From NCBI GenBank assembly GCA_965243755.1, contig CBDEVW010000003.1, positions 186,001 through 250,000 of the forward strand: DNA of 64,000 bases, given 5' to 3'. The notes under the pieces are model-generated. The model was not told where the DNA came from. It worked only from the letters and a program-made list of their open reading frames with translations, and made no database searches. Position numbers and translations under genes: made by a program. Each line of letters starts with the position of its first letter. Within the stretch, counting starts at the first letter, position 1. The stretch is from JANSWY01 sp965243755. Its GTDB lineage: Bacteria > Bacteroidota > Bacteroidia > Cytophagales > Cyclobacteriaceae. Positions 26,067 to 34,371 of the stretch are shown here, in pieces.

Positions 26067-27370
26067 AATTTTATTTCTTCCAGTGATTTACCTTTAGTTT
26101 CCGGCATTAAAAACATCACAAACAACAACTGAAGTACCATCAGACCTGCAAAGCCCAGGTACACTGCTGCAGGATTCAGGCCTACCAGCAAAGAGCCAAA
26201 TAACGTGATAATGGCTGCAAAAACCCAATGTGTTCCTGCACCCCACGATTGTCCGTAGGCGCGAACTTTATTAGGAAATATTTCAGAAATGAAAACCCAT
26301 ATCACCGTACCCTGCCCTATGGCATGTGAGGCAATAAACAGTAAAATGAATGCCAGTTTGAATTCAGCAGCTGCCTCAATGTAAAATCCAATGGCTACCA
26401 TCACCAGGCTAACAATATATCCTATGGATCCCAGGTACATCAACAGCTTTCTTCCGGATCGGTCTATCAACCACAATCCGAGCATGGTGAATAAGAGATT
26501 GACTCCTCCAATACTAATGGCACTCAGCAATGACTCTGAAGAGGCAAAACCCGCGCGTTCCAAAATTTCAGGCGCATAGTACAAGATGAAATTGATCCCT
26601 GAAACCTGATTAAAAAAAGCGATCAGGAATCCCAATAGTAATGCTTTGTTGTATTTGCCATTGAATAGAGATTCCCTGGGATGTTCCTTGCTTTCCATGG
26701 CGATAATGCTGTTGACAGTATCCTCAGCCTTTTCAGGATCATCCAACAGTTTCAATATCCTCAGCGCCTCTTCTCGATCATCCTTCTTCATGATCAACCA
26801 TCGCGGACTTTTAGGTACACCAAACATCATCCCCACATAAATCAGTGCAGGAATGGCTTCCACACCAAGCATCCAACGCCAGTCATTTGCTCCACCCACT
26901 CCCTGCAACAGGTAATTCGAAACATAGGCCACCAGGATACCAAACACGATATTGAATTGATACAGCGCCACCAGTTTACCCCGATTTGTCTTATTGGAAA
27001 TTTCAGAAGTATATGTGGGTGCTGCAATTGATGAGGCCCCCACCCCTAACCCACCTATAAACCTGAAAAATGAAAATATATATGGATCGGTTGCCAGGGC
27101 TGACCCTACGGCCGATACAAAATACAAAACTCCTATCCAGATCAGGGTAGTTTTCCGACCAAAATAGTTACTGGGAAAACCACCCAGTAAGGCGCCCACA
27201 ACAGTTCCCCATAAGGCCATTGACATGATGAATGTACCGTGAAAAAGATCAGAAGTTTGCCAGAGTTCCTTGATGGGTTTGTTAGCTCCGGAAATCACCA
27301 CCGTATCAAAGCCAAATAGAAATCCGGCAAGGGCTACTACAATGGCATAGTAGAGGACATTTTTCTTCAT
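26063..27370 (-). CDS. MFS sugar:proton symporter (sugar-porter family)
   Basis: A 435-residue inner-membrane transporter with 12 predicted helices. Sugar-porter hallmarks are GFDTVVISGA in helix 1, GRKT after helix 2, RFIGGLGVGASS, VPKSPRWLIMKK at the start of the central loop, QVSGINFILYYAP in helix 7, DRSGRKLLM, and PETKGKSLEEI at the C-terminus. With the coupled GH32 gene downstream, fructose or a related sugar is the probable substrate (inference). It follows the giant phosphatase gene by 17 nt, so all three may form one transcript. Confidence 0.9.
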   Translation of the reverse strand: MKKNVLYYAIVVALAGFLFGFDTVVISGANKPIKELWQTSDLFHGTFIMSMALWGTVVGALLGGFPSNYFGRKTTLIWIGVLYFVSAVGSALATDPYIFSFFRFIGGLGVGASSIAAPTYTSEISNKTNRGKLVALYQFNIVFGILVAYVSNYLLQGVGGANDWRWMLGVEAIPALIYVGMMFGVPKSPRWLIMKKDDREEALRILKLLDDPEKAEDTVNSIIAMESKEHPRESLFNGKYNKALLLGFLIAFFNQVSGINFILYYAPEILERAGFASSESLLSAISIGGVNLLFTMLGLWLIDRSGRKLLMYLGSIGYIVSLVMVAIGFYIEAAAEFKLAFILLFIASHAIGQGTVIWVFISEIFPNKVRAYGQSWGAGTHWVFAAIITLFGSLLVGLNPAAVYLGFAGLMVLQLLFVMFLMPETKGKSLEEIKL

Positions 27371-27387
27371 TAATACCTTATTTTGAT

Positions 27388-30300
27388 CTAGAAGTGAAAC
27401 CCAAATTTCACCAGGAACTGTGTTTCATCTTCTGTGAATGCAACAAAGGTGTTTATGGCCACCTGGTTCAACGGAGCGACCCAAATACCAAATCCTTTGC
27501 TGGTATGCAATATATCAGAATTTTCGTTTTCTACCCAAACCCGGCCTACATCATGAAATCCCAACAACCCTAAACTTCCTGGAAGTAAATAGGTCCGGAA
27601 TGAAAAAAGTTTGAGCCTTAAATCGGCATTGTGATAAAAAGACGATTGCCCAATGAACCGGCTTCTTCTGTACCCCCTCATGTTTTGTTTACCCACAACG
27701 GCTCCATTGAAAAAGAAAGACTCCTGAAGGTTGTGAACAGCTCCCACTCTGTTCGCAAGCGTTACTTTAGATGGAATTCTTGTGGACAGGTAAAATACAA
27801 ATTCTCCGCTGATGCGATCAAAGTCATCTGAAATTGCATTGGCCCCATAGAATCTTTCATATGTGGCACTCGCATAAATACCGCGACTAGGCATTCGTTC
27901 ACTATCCCTGGTGTCGGCAATCAGGTCTGCACGTGCCCCGGTGTATTGATAGGTATCGAATATCGAGAAATCCAACCCGTTAGCAGGGTCATTGATGTAT
28001 CGATTATTCTGGTTTTGTATATCAAATACAAGAAATTCCGGACCCACACGCAGCATACCGTGTTCACCCAGATTGTAAGTAAGGTTGACATAATTGAGAG
28101 ACCTCTGGTAACGAATACGGTAGTAATCGATGGGGTCATCCGAACCGTCCGGAATATTAACTCCGGACATATCAAAGTCAGTCTCGTTTCCAACTCCAAA
28201 GAAATTGTCTACACCAAATGGTCGCTGAAAGGCCAGGTCGGCATTTAAATCCCATTTGCCAAGAATATCGGTGATGGTGCCATTGTAATAGAGGTTGAAG
28301 GCTCCAGTAGCTACTGCGAAATTTCCTTTTAAGTTATGCTGAGAAGCAAAAGGTTCCTTTCTCCATTTGTGATGCGTATAAATGAAGCCTCCCCCAAGAA
28401 ACAGGCCATCATCCGGGTTGAATTCAGTACTGATAACAGGGACAGTTTTATCATATTTAAAGGCTGTCCGGTTATAAGCATTTATTTCCGGGTCGCTGCT
28501 CAGCTTAATTTTAGTTTCTCCTTTGGTTTCTACCTCAGTACTTTTTTTGCGATCATAGACAATTGTTTTTTTAGAAAGCCCCTTTACATTGGATTGATCA
28601 ATGATTTTGTCTTTATCCGTACCTCCAATAATTCGAACCTTTATCCCCTTGCTCACATTTCCCCTGAGTTCAAATACATCCTCATCATCCAGTCCATACA
28701 ATCTGATTTCCCTGGTTTCATCTCTCCTGAATGTTCGTTCGAATAGTACCTGTTCCTGATTGTTCTTCTTTTTGGAAAGTTTATAAACAGTAACTTTAGT
28801 TTTATCGTCATTAAGTCTTTCTACCAGAAAATATTCTTTTTTGTCGGTTCCTACCACTTCCACTTCCTTTGACAGAAATAGGTAATGAATCCTGGCAAAG
28901 CGATACATATCATCCCTCCTGGCCTTTAATATGCTGATAGTCTCATCAGCCACTAAAGCCCGAATGGTATCAGGCCATACATCAAATGCGGATTCAATCA
29001 CCTCGTCGGTTAACCTGTTCTGCAGCAAATCAATTTGTTCTTTCCATTGGTCCCAGTCAAGACTATTGAGAAAGGTGCGGTCAAAAAAACGTGGGCTGGT
29101 ATTGTAGCCTTCAGGATATCTCATGCGCTCCCGAAATCCCTCTGTATTAGGCAATACAAATTTTCTGGAGGCAAACCAACTCACAAACCCCTCTCCCCTA
29201 AAAAATGCCTGATCACGATCGCGGGGGATTGGCCGCCATGAATGACCATATTCGTTTTCCCGAGCCACCCATCTCCACTGATCCTCGTGCCTGTCCCAGT
29301 CGGCAATAAACATGTCAAATAATCTGGATCGAAGTGCGAATGGCTGGTCTACAGATTCGTCATTATCGTCTTTCAGTATCTCAATCAGGTCGGGAGTTCC
29401 TTTTACTTTTTTGCCACTACCAAAAAAAGGTTCACCTGCGGCTTCCTTATTGGGTCGTTCCTCATACAGACAAACCAGCCCGGCAAAAATCTTTCTATAC
29501 TCACCAAACCTTGGGTCATCAGGTATATAGACAATCTGAGGGTTGGCATGATATACCCCGGCAGCATCTGCTAAAGGTGGGATGGCAAATGCGCCAAATG
29601 GGTTTGCTCCTGAAATCTGATCCTGCAGGACATCTGAGGCAATGGTCCTTTGTAAAGCTGCTGGCAACAGCTTATCAGTATATTTATCGAGGCTTCTCAA
29701 GACATATTGCTTTCCCTCCTTATCCTCCAGTCTGAGGGATTTGGTTTGGTTCCCACCTCCCATCTTCAATATCTTCAGCCCCCCATGTTCCTGTCCTATA
29801 TTGAAAACTTTCATCCTCACCGGGGTGGACCAAATGTCCCGATAGTTTTCTCCCAAAAACATTTTCCTTGTATCACTGGCACCTCCATACTTATCACTTA
29901 TAGGTAAAACAATCGTACTGTCGGTGAAATTGAAATCAAAAGCCTGCGCTTCCTTAATTTTAACTTCTTTTTGGTACAATTCGGACTCATAAACTGCTTG
30001 CTTTCCCGGACCATCCCAGAAGATCAGATCGACATTTCCGTCCGTCTTGTAATTCAGCTGGGCAAAGCCAATTCCCTCATGATGAAACCGGGAATACTTA
30101 CCACCATTGATATTCGACGACTTAGACCCCGATCCGCTTACTACATAATGAATGCTATCCATTTGAATGTATTGCAATGAATGCTCATGACCGGCTGCAT
30201 AAACGAGGTTTGGCACTTTGGAAAAAGCCTCTACCATGGCATTTCTAACAAGCTTGTACCTGGGATTGGCAATGTCCTGCACATTACCCAAAACAGACCG

Positions 30301-31050
30301 GTAGACAGGATAGATACTTCCGATTATTGGCAGAGGGATCTTCAGCTTTCTATTAACATCCGACAGTGGAAAAAGGTGCTGCCTGAATGTATATTTACCA
30401 CCATGGGGACCATAGGAGTACATGGGGTGATGTCCAAACACCAACACATGCTTTTCCTTATTGCCTTCCAGCATATCGTTTAGGAGAATCAGTGCATCAG
30501 CGGAGGATTTCGCATCACAGTCACTATCCTCTCCCGGTTTTTCCCAGGGGAACAAAAGATATTGTGTATCAACAAATAGCAGGGTATGCCTGGGGCTCAG
30601 GTTAAATTCAAGAGGTCCGGGACAACCTCCTCCAGGCACAAAAACAGTTTCATCCTGCAGGTAGTTTGTCACATATTTTTCCATATTCAGGATCTGTTGC
30701 CATCCATTTTTCTTCCCTTTGGCCCAATCGTGATTGCCCGGTATGATGAATGACTTCCCCTTAAAATTTTTAATGATATCCAGAGATGCATTCAGCTTCT
30801 TCTCCATTTCCTCCCTATCGGGATGTTCTTTGCCTGGTAGTCCTGCCGGGTAAAGGTTATCACCCAGGAATACCAGCACATCCATTGCTGAAGCCTGCGA
30901 TAGCCTTTTGTTAAGGAATTCAAGATTAGGGTCATTAGGAAACTTAGGCTCTCCGGCATCCCCAATGAGATAGACCGAAAATTCCTGAGTAAATGCGCTG
31001 GTTCCGGAAAAAAGTAGTGCTATTGCAAAAATTAGCCTCATAAATACCAT
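27388..31050 (-). CDS. Metallophosphatase - kinase-like - Omp85 beta-barrel fusion protein
   Basis: A 1220-residue exported outer-membrane protein. After a signal peptide (1-22), residues about 24-340 are a calcineurin-like phosphatase with all motifs: LIGDAGE, FLGDNLY, IPGNHDW, VFGHHPM and AAGHEHS. Residues about 425-640 do not belong to that fold. They read LRLEDKEGKQYVLRSLDK (near 443), then DWDRHEDQWRW (near 587) and IPRDRDQAFF (near 612), an order resembling the lysine, HxDxxxxN-like catalytic loop and metal-binding DxD of kinase-like folds (HipA, CotH, FAM20). From about 870 (TEFNPDDGLFLGGGF) to the end is an Omp85/BamA-type barrel closing with FGFHF. Phosphatase and barrel are confident; the kinase-like reading is an inference. 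An ATG at 31041 is an alternative start. Confidence 0.87.
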   Translation of the reverse strand: MVFMRLIFAIALLFSGTSAFTQEFSVYLIGDAGEPKFPNDPNLEFLNKRLSQASAMDVLVFLGDNLYPAGLPGKEHPDREEMEKKLNASLDIIKNFKGKSFIIPGNHDWAKGKKNGWQQILNMEKYVTNYLQDETVFVPGGGCPGPLEFNLSPRHTLLFVDTQYLLFPWEKPGEDSDCDAKSSADALILLNDMLEGNKEKHVLVFGHHPMYSYGPHGGKYTFRQHLFPLSDVNRKLKIPLPIIGSIYPVYRSVLGNVQDIANPRYKLVRNAMVEAFSKVPNLVYAAGHEHSLQYIQMDSIHYVVSGSGSKSSNINGGKYSRFHHEGIGFAQLNYKTDGNVDLIFWDGPGKQAVYESELYQKEVKIKEAQAFDFNFTDSTIVLPISDKYGGASDTRKMFLGENYRDIWSTPVRMKVFNIGQEHGGLKILKMGGGNQTKSLRLEDKEGKQYVLRSLDKYTDKLLPAALQRTIASDVLQDQISGANPFGAFAIPPLADAAGVYHANPQIVYIPDDPRFGEYRKIFAGLVCLYEERPNKEAAGEPFFGSGKKVKGTPDLIEILKDDNDESVDQPFALRSRLFDMFIADWDRHEDQWRWVARENEYGHSWRPIPRDRDQAFFRGEGFVSWFASRKFVLPNTEGFRERMRYPEGYNTSPRFFDRTFLNSLDWDQWKEQIDLLQNRLTDEVIESAFDVWPDTIRALVADETISILKARRDDMYRFARIHYLFLSKEVEVVGTDKKEYFLVERLNDDKTKVTVYKLSKKKNNQEQVLFERTFRRDETREIRLYGLDDEDVFELRGNVSKGIKVRIIGGTDKDKIIDQSNVKGLSKKTIVYDRKKSTEVETKGETKIKLSSDPEINAYNRTAFKYDKTVPVISTEFNPDDGLFLGGGFIYTHHKWRKEPFASQHNLKGNFAVATGAFNLYYNGTITDILGKWDLNADLAFQRPFGVDNFFGVGNETDFDMSGVNIPDGSDDPIDYYRIRYQRSLNYVNLTYNLGEHGMLRVGPEFLVFDIQNQNNRYINDPANGLDFSIFDTYQYTGARADLIADTRDSERMPSRGIYASATYERFYGANAISDDFDRISGEFVFYLSTRIPSKVTLANRVGAVHNLQESFFFNGAVVGKQNMRGYRRSRFIGQSSFYHNADLRLKLFSFRTYLLPGSLGLLGFHDVGRVWVENENSDILHTSKGFGIWVAPLNQVAINTFVAFTEDETQFLVKFGFHF

Positions 31051-31185
31051 TCAAAGTGTTTGATCATGCTCCCTCGTCCAACAATAATAAGGTGTCTTAT
31101 GTTCAAATTAACACACAATGCGGAAACTAAAAGTGATTCTGTAAGAAAATGGTACCTTTTAAGCCTTGCAGCACTTGGTTGAAAA

Positions 31186-32082
31186 TCAATTTACATCCGA
31201 AAGCACCACCCCATACTTTTCCATAAATTCCATATACTGCTGAGTCACCTCCTTAGGGGCCTCAATTTGTGGATAATGACCAATCGATGGTAAATGGACC
31301 ATGTCCGCATTAGGTATAAGCTCCCTGAACCTTTCTGCCATATGCAAACCTGATATGGGATCTGCATTGCCGTTTATCAATCGTAATGGAATTTTTGTGT
31401 TTCGCAGTGCTTCTACCCATCGTTCGCGGTTGACCTTTCGCTCATCCATGTATTTGATAAGTAGATGAAAAACTTTAGCACCATTATTATATCTCAGCAA
31501 TTCCCAACATTGGTTGATAAATTCCTCTGAGGGTGGTGATTCCTTGCCAAATATATCTTTGAAGTTATTATGCAGCGTTTTCCTGCTTAATGCCGGTGTG
31601 AGCCATTTACCGACCGGGGAGGTCAACAGTTTTTGAATGAGTTTCGGACGGTGGGTTTCAGGGAATAGTCCTCCATTGAGCAGTACGCAGGATTTATATT
31701 CGGGATATCCAGTGGCTCCTTTCCTTTCAATTTGTCTGGCCAGCAGTTCCTGTGCAATAGTGTCACCATAATCGTGAGCCAGGATATGGACTTCAGAAAG
31801 GTTGAGCTCAGCCAGTAGTTCTTCAACCAGATCTGCCTGAATCCCGATTGAATAATTAAAGTCAACAGGCTTATCGCTAAATCCGAATCCTAGGAAATCA
31901 GGAGCTACCAGCTGAAATTTGCCAGCTAAGGATTCCCAGATCAGATGCCAGTCCCAGGAGGCTGTGGGAAAGCCATGTAGCAGTAAAATTACCGGGCCCT
32001 CCCCTTCCTGAAGGTAAAATACTTGTTGTCCGTAGAAATCAAAAAAATCTCCACGTTTCTTCCATAGGTCAATGTTCATCAT
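31186..32082 (-). CDS. Alpha/beta hydrolase of the MEST/PEG1 type
   Basis: A 298-residue alpha/beta-fold hydrolase. LLLHGFPT (oxyanion region), then AHDYGDT with an aspartate (D104) at the nucleophile elbow as in epoxide hydrolases and haloalkane dehalogenases, and IGHYPQIE with the catalytic histidine near 269. The stretches HDYGDTIAQELL, NGGLFPETHRP and the final GHYPQIE match animal mesoderm-specific transcript (MEST/PEG1) as remembered. Substrate is unknown; a lipid-like ester or epoxide fits the operon. An upstream frame extension would overlap the Mpo1-like gene; ATG at 32082 was preferred (32079 is also possible). Third gene of the TetR operon. Confidence 0.82.
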   Translation of the reverse strand: MMNIDLWKKRGDFFDFYGQQVFYLQEGEGPVILLLHGFPTASWDWHLIWESLAGKFQLVAPDFLGFGFSDKPVDFNYSIGIQADLVEELLAELNLSEVHILAHDYGDTIAQELLARQIERKGATGYPEYKSCVLLNGGLFPETHRPKLIQKLLTSPVGKWLTPALSRKTLHNNFKDIFGKESPPSEEFINQCWELLRYNNGAKVFHLLIKYMDERKVNRERWVEALRNTKIPLRLINGNADPISGLHMAERFRELIPNADMVHLPSIGHYPQIEAPKEVTQQYMEFMEKYGVVLSDVN

Positions 32083-32090
32083 TCTTGCAA

Positions 32091-32573
32091 TTAATACCTG
32101 ATGCCAATTTTTCTGAATACATGCCCAAGTATCCATGCTGGCCCAATCAGTAAGAACTGAAGGTCCTTCAAAAATGACGGCTTCTTTCCTTCATGATTGT
32201 GTCCAATAAACTGAAAAACCCAGCTCACCGCAAAAATGATCAGTGAGATCAACCAGAGTGGCCACCAATCTGCCTGTGCCAGCAAGTAATTACCCCAAAG
32301 CACCACAAACGATATCAGTAACATTCCAATAAAAATTGGTATTGACATCCTCAAATAGAAAATCAATCCTACCAGGATCAATACAGTTCCAAAATGACCA
32401 TACGGTGCGATTGATGCCGGAAGAAAAGAGAAAATGCTGCCTGTAGGAATTGAGGCCAGCAACCCAATGATGCTAAAGAAAATTGCTGGTACACAGATAT
32501 AATGAATGAGTTTGTTTAGAGGGTCCTGGTGACTTTCACCATATTCATCGAACCACTGTTGTGCTGTTCTCAT
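32091..32573 (-). CDS. Mpo1/DUF962-family membrane protein
   Basis: A 160-residue membrane protein with about four helices. The N-terminal DEYGESHQDPLNKLIHYICVP and the C-terminal WVFQFIGHNHEGKKPSF, followed by FLLIGPAWIL, are the family signatures. Yeast Mpo1 is an iron-dependent dioxygenase that removes one carbon from 2-hydroxy fatty acids in phytosphingosine breakdown; conserved histidines in both motifs are the likely iron ligands. The bacterial reaction is inferred. It is 12 nt from the TetR gene upstream and 8 nt from the hydrolase downstream, so the three form an operon. Confidence 0.8.
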   Translation of the reverse strand: MRTAQQWFDEYGESHQDPLNKLIHYICVPAIFFSIIGLLASIPTGSIFSFLPASIAPYGHFGTVLILVGLIFYLRMSIPIFIGMLLISFVVLWGNYLLAQADWWPLWLISLIIFAVSWVFQFIGHNHEGKKPSFLKDLQFLLIGPAWILGHVFRKIGIRY

Positions 32574-32585
32574 CTGTTGAAGTGT

Positions 32586-33218
32586 TTAGGTTAATATTTT
32601 TAAGGGTACATAAGTTCTGATTTCTTTATACTCCTCCAGTCCTTTCTCTGTAAGAAGTGGTAACAACAGGTTCCATACCATTCCCACGGGAGAAACCTTG
32701 TTGATTTGATAGTTATCGTCTACAATGATTTGAGATTGAGCTGTCCAAAATGCCATGGTCATCCATACCACATGTACCAGTTGATCATAATTCACGTTAT
32801 CAGATTCCGGTATCATTCTTCCTGATTGCACGAAATAATCCAGCAATGCTCTTCCCTGTTTGAACCTTATCAGATTTGATGCTTCATATCTTTTTCCTAC
32901 TTCAGGATATTCTCTGCTGATGTAGACCACATCGTTGAAAAAGAACTTATACCGCTGATTGAATTCATAGTAGTTGGACATGGCTTGCTCAAAATGGTGC
33001 AGTGTAATAAATCCACTGGTTTCCAGATATCCTGAGGCCTCCTCATGCATGATGTCATATATGGCCAGGAGCAGATCGCCCTTAGTTTTATAATGATAGG
33101 TAAGGTTTCCTGGGCTTATACCCAATGAATCTGATAATTCCTTCATGGAAACCCTGGAAATTCCTTTTCGATTATACAGCCTTACGGCTTCCTTAATGAC
33201 TTTTTCTTTCAATGACAT
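32586..33218 (-). CDS. TetR/AcrR-family transcriptional regulator
   Basis: A 210-residue repressor-type protein. The helix-turn-helix is RVSMKELSDSLGISPGNL then TYHYKTKGDLL (about residues 22-50); the remaining helices (FEQAMSNYYEFNQRYKFFF and so on) form the ligand-binding/dimer domain. It heads an operon with the Mpo1-like and MEST-like genes, which suggests a fatty-acid or lipid-derived inducer. Two symmetric operator-like sites lie immediately upstream of its start codon, so autoregulation is likely. Confidence 0.88.
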   Translation of the reverse strand: MSLKEKVIKEAVRLYNRKGISRVSMKELSDSLGISPGNLTYHYKTKGDLLLAIYDIMHEEASGYLETSGFITLHHFEQAMSNYYEFNQRYKFFFNDVVYISREYPEVGKRYEASNLIRFKQGRALLDYFVQSGRMIPESDNVNYDQLVHVVWMTMAFWTAQSQIIVDDNYQINKVSPVGMVWNLLLPLLTEKGLEEYKEIRTYVPLKILT

Positions 33219-33236
33219 TTAGTATGTATTAACTAA
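33219..33236. promoter_or_regulatory. Predicted TetR operator O1
   Basis: TTAGT (33219-33223) and ACTAA (33232-33236) with an 8-nt spacer. It abuts the tetR start codon. It shares exactly the half-sites and spacing of O2, 31 bp away. Confidence 0.6.
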
Positions 33237-33249
33237 TTTATATATAAAA

Positions 33250-33267
33250 TTAGTAAACTCATACTAA
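33250..33267. promoter_or_regulatory. Predicted TetR operator O2
   Basis: TTAGT (33250-33254) and ACTAA (33263-33267) with an 8-nt spacer, as in O1. The two sites together form concentric inverted repeats centred on 33243: ATTTAGTATG/CATACTAAAT outside and ACTAATTT/AAATTAGT inside. Confidence 0.6.
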
Positions 33268-33293
33268 ATTTCAAAATGTGTCATATCATTTCC

Positions 33294-33301
33294 TATATTT
33301 G
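33294..33301 (+). promoter_or_regulatory. -7 promoter element of the IF-2-N-like gene
   Basis: TATATTTG matches TAnnTTTG and lies 23 nt before the ATG at 33325. No clear TTG was seen at 17-23 nt upstream. O2 ends 26 bp upstream, so TetR binding might also affect this gene. Confidence 0.4.
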
Positions 33302-33324
33302 CACTTTCAAGCAACATTTCAACT

Positions 33325-34239
33325 ATGAGGCTCGGACAACTTGCCAGACATTTACAGATATCACAAAAGGAGATCACCGATTACCTGGCCTCAGAATCAA
33401 TCGATATGTCGCATCATTTCAATGCCAAAGTTGATGCAGAGATTGAAGAAAAAATCATCCGTCATTTCAACCCGGAATTACTGGAAGACAAAGAAGAAAC
33501 TACTTCTGAGACAACTATAACATCCGATCCGGTTGAGGAATCCAATCCTACTGAAACAGCCGAAGAAACACCGAAGCAAGACGCTATTGAAGCTGAAAAA
33601 GGCCCTGATGTAGTACAACCAGAGATGGGTGCACCAGAAAATACCATCGAACCAGTTGAAGTAACGGGCACTCCAAAAAAAGTAAGGGAATTAACTGTAG
33701 ACGACCTGATCAGTGAACCCGAGGATTTAACAGAAAAAGAAGAAGCTTCTGCTTCACCAGAAATCGATGAAAGTGTTGAGGAGGTCATTCGTGTCAAAAA
33801 AATCAAGCTTGAAGGCATTAAAGTAGTAGGTAAAATTGATCTTCCGGAACCCAAGGTGAAAGAAGCAGAAGAAAATACAGAAACTGAGGAAGTCGAAAAA
33901 AAGGAAGAAAAACCAAAAAAGAATTACAGAAAAGACAGGAAACATCATCACAAGGGCAGAAAGCAGCGACGATCAGGAAAAAGAGAAACTTACGAAGAAC
34001 GGATAAAAAGAGAAAAACGAGAAGCTGAGCTAAAATTAAGAAAGCTTGAAAAGCAGAAAAAGCTGAAGAAAAAACAGTATTACATTGAAAATGTACAGGC
34101 CAATGTACAGATCAAACCGCCAAAGAAATCCAAGAAGAAACTCAAGGCTGAGTCAAGGGTCCAACAGGAGATTCAAAAACCAAAAAACCCATTAAAAAGA
34201 TTCTGGGGTTGGTTAAATGGTAAGTACGACAACTACTAG
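33325..34239 (+). CDS. IF-2 N-terminal-domain-like protein without a GTPase
   Basis: A 304-residue protein. Residues 1-50 (MRLGQLARHLQISQKEI, then IEEKIIRHF) resemble the helical IF-2 N domain. A long acidic, low-complexity region (about 52-158) is followed by IKLEGIKVVGKIDLPEP (about 160-176), which closely resembles the linker of Bacteroidota translation initiation factor IF-2. Then come a lysine/arginine-rich stretch (about 195-220) and a basic coiled coil. No GTP-binding motif is present, so this is not IF-2 itself. A role in RNA or ribosome binding is inferred from the charge. Divergent from tetR. Confidence 0.65.
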   Translation: MRLGQLARHLQISQKEITDYLASESIDMSHHFNAKVDAEIEEKIIRHFNPELLEDKEETTSETTITSDPVEESNPTETAEETPKQDAIEAEKGPDVVQPEMGAPENTIEPVEVTGTPKKVRELTVDDLISEPEDLTEKEEASASPEIDESVEEVIRVKKIKLEGIKVVGKIDLPEPKVKEAEENTETEEVEKKEEKPKKNYRKDRKHHHKGRKQRRSGKRETYEERIKREKREAELKLRKLEKQKKLKKKQYYIENVQANVQIKPPKKSKKKLKAESRVQQEIQKPKNPLKRFWGWLNGKYDNY

Positions 34240-34371
34240 TCCGCTTCACACTACACCACACATCCTCCAAATCAACCATTGGTCAAAATATAGAGACCAC
34301 TTCCACAATTCATGTAATTAATTGACCAGTTCTGATAACTTAACATTCAGAATTAATCAAAATAAAAAAAC

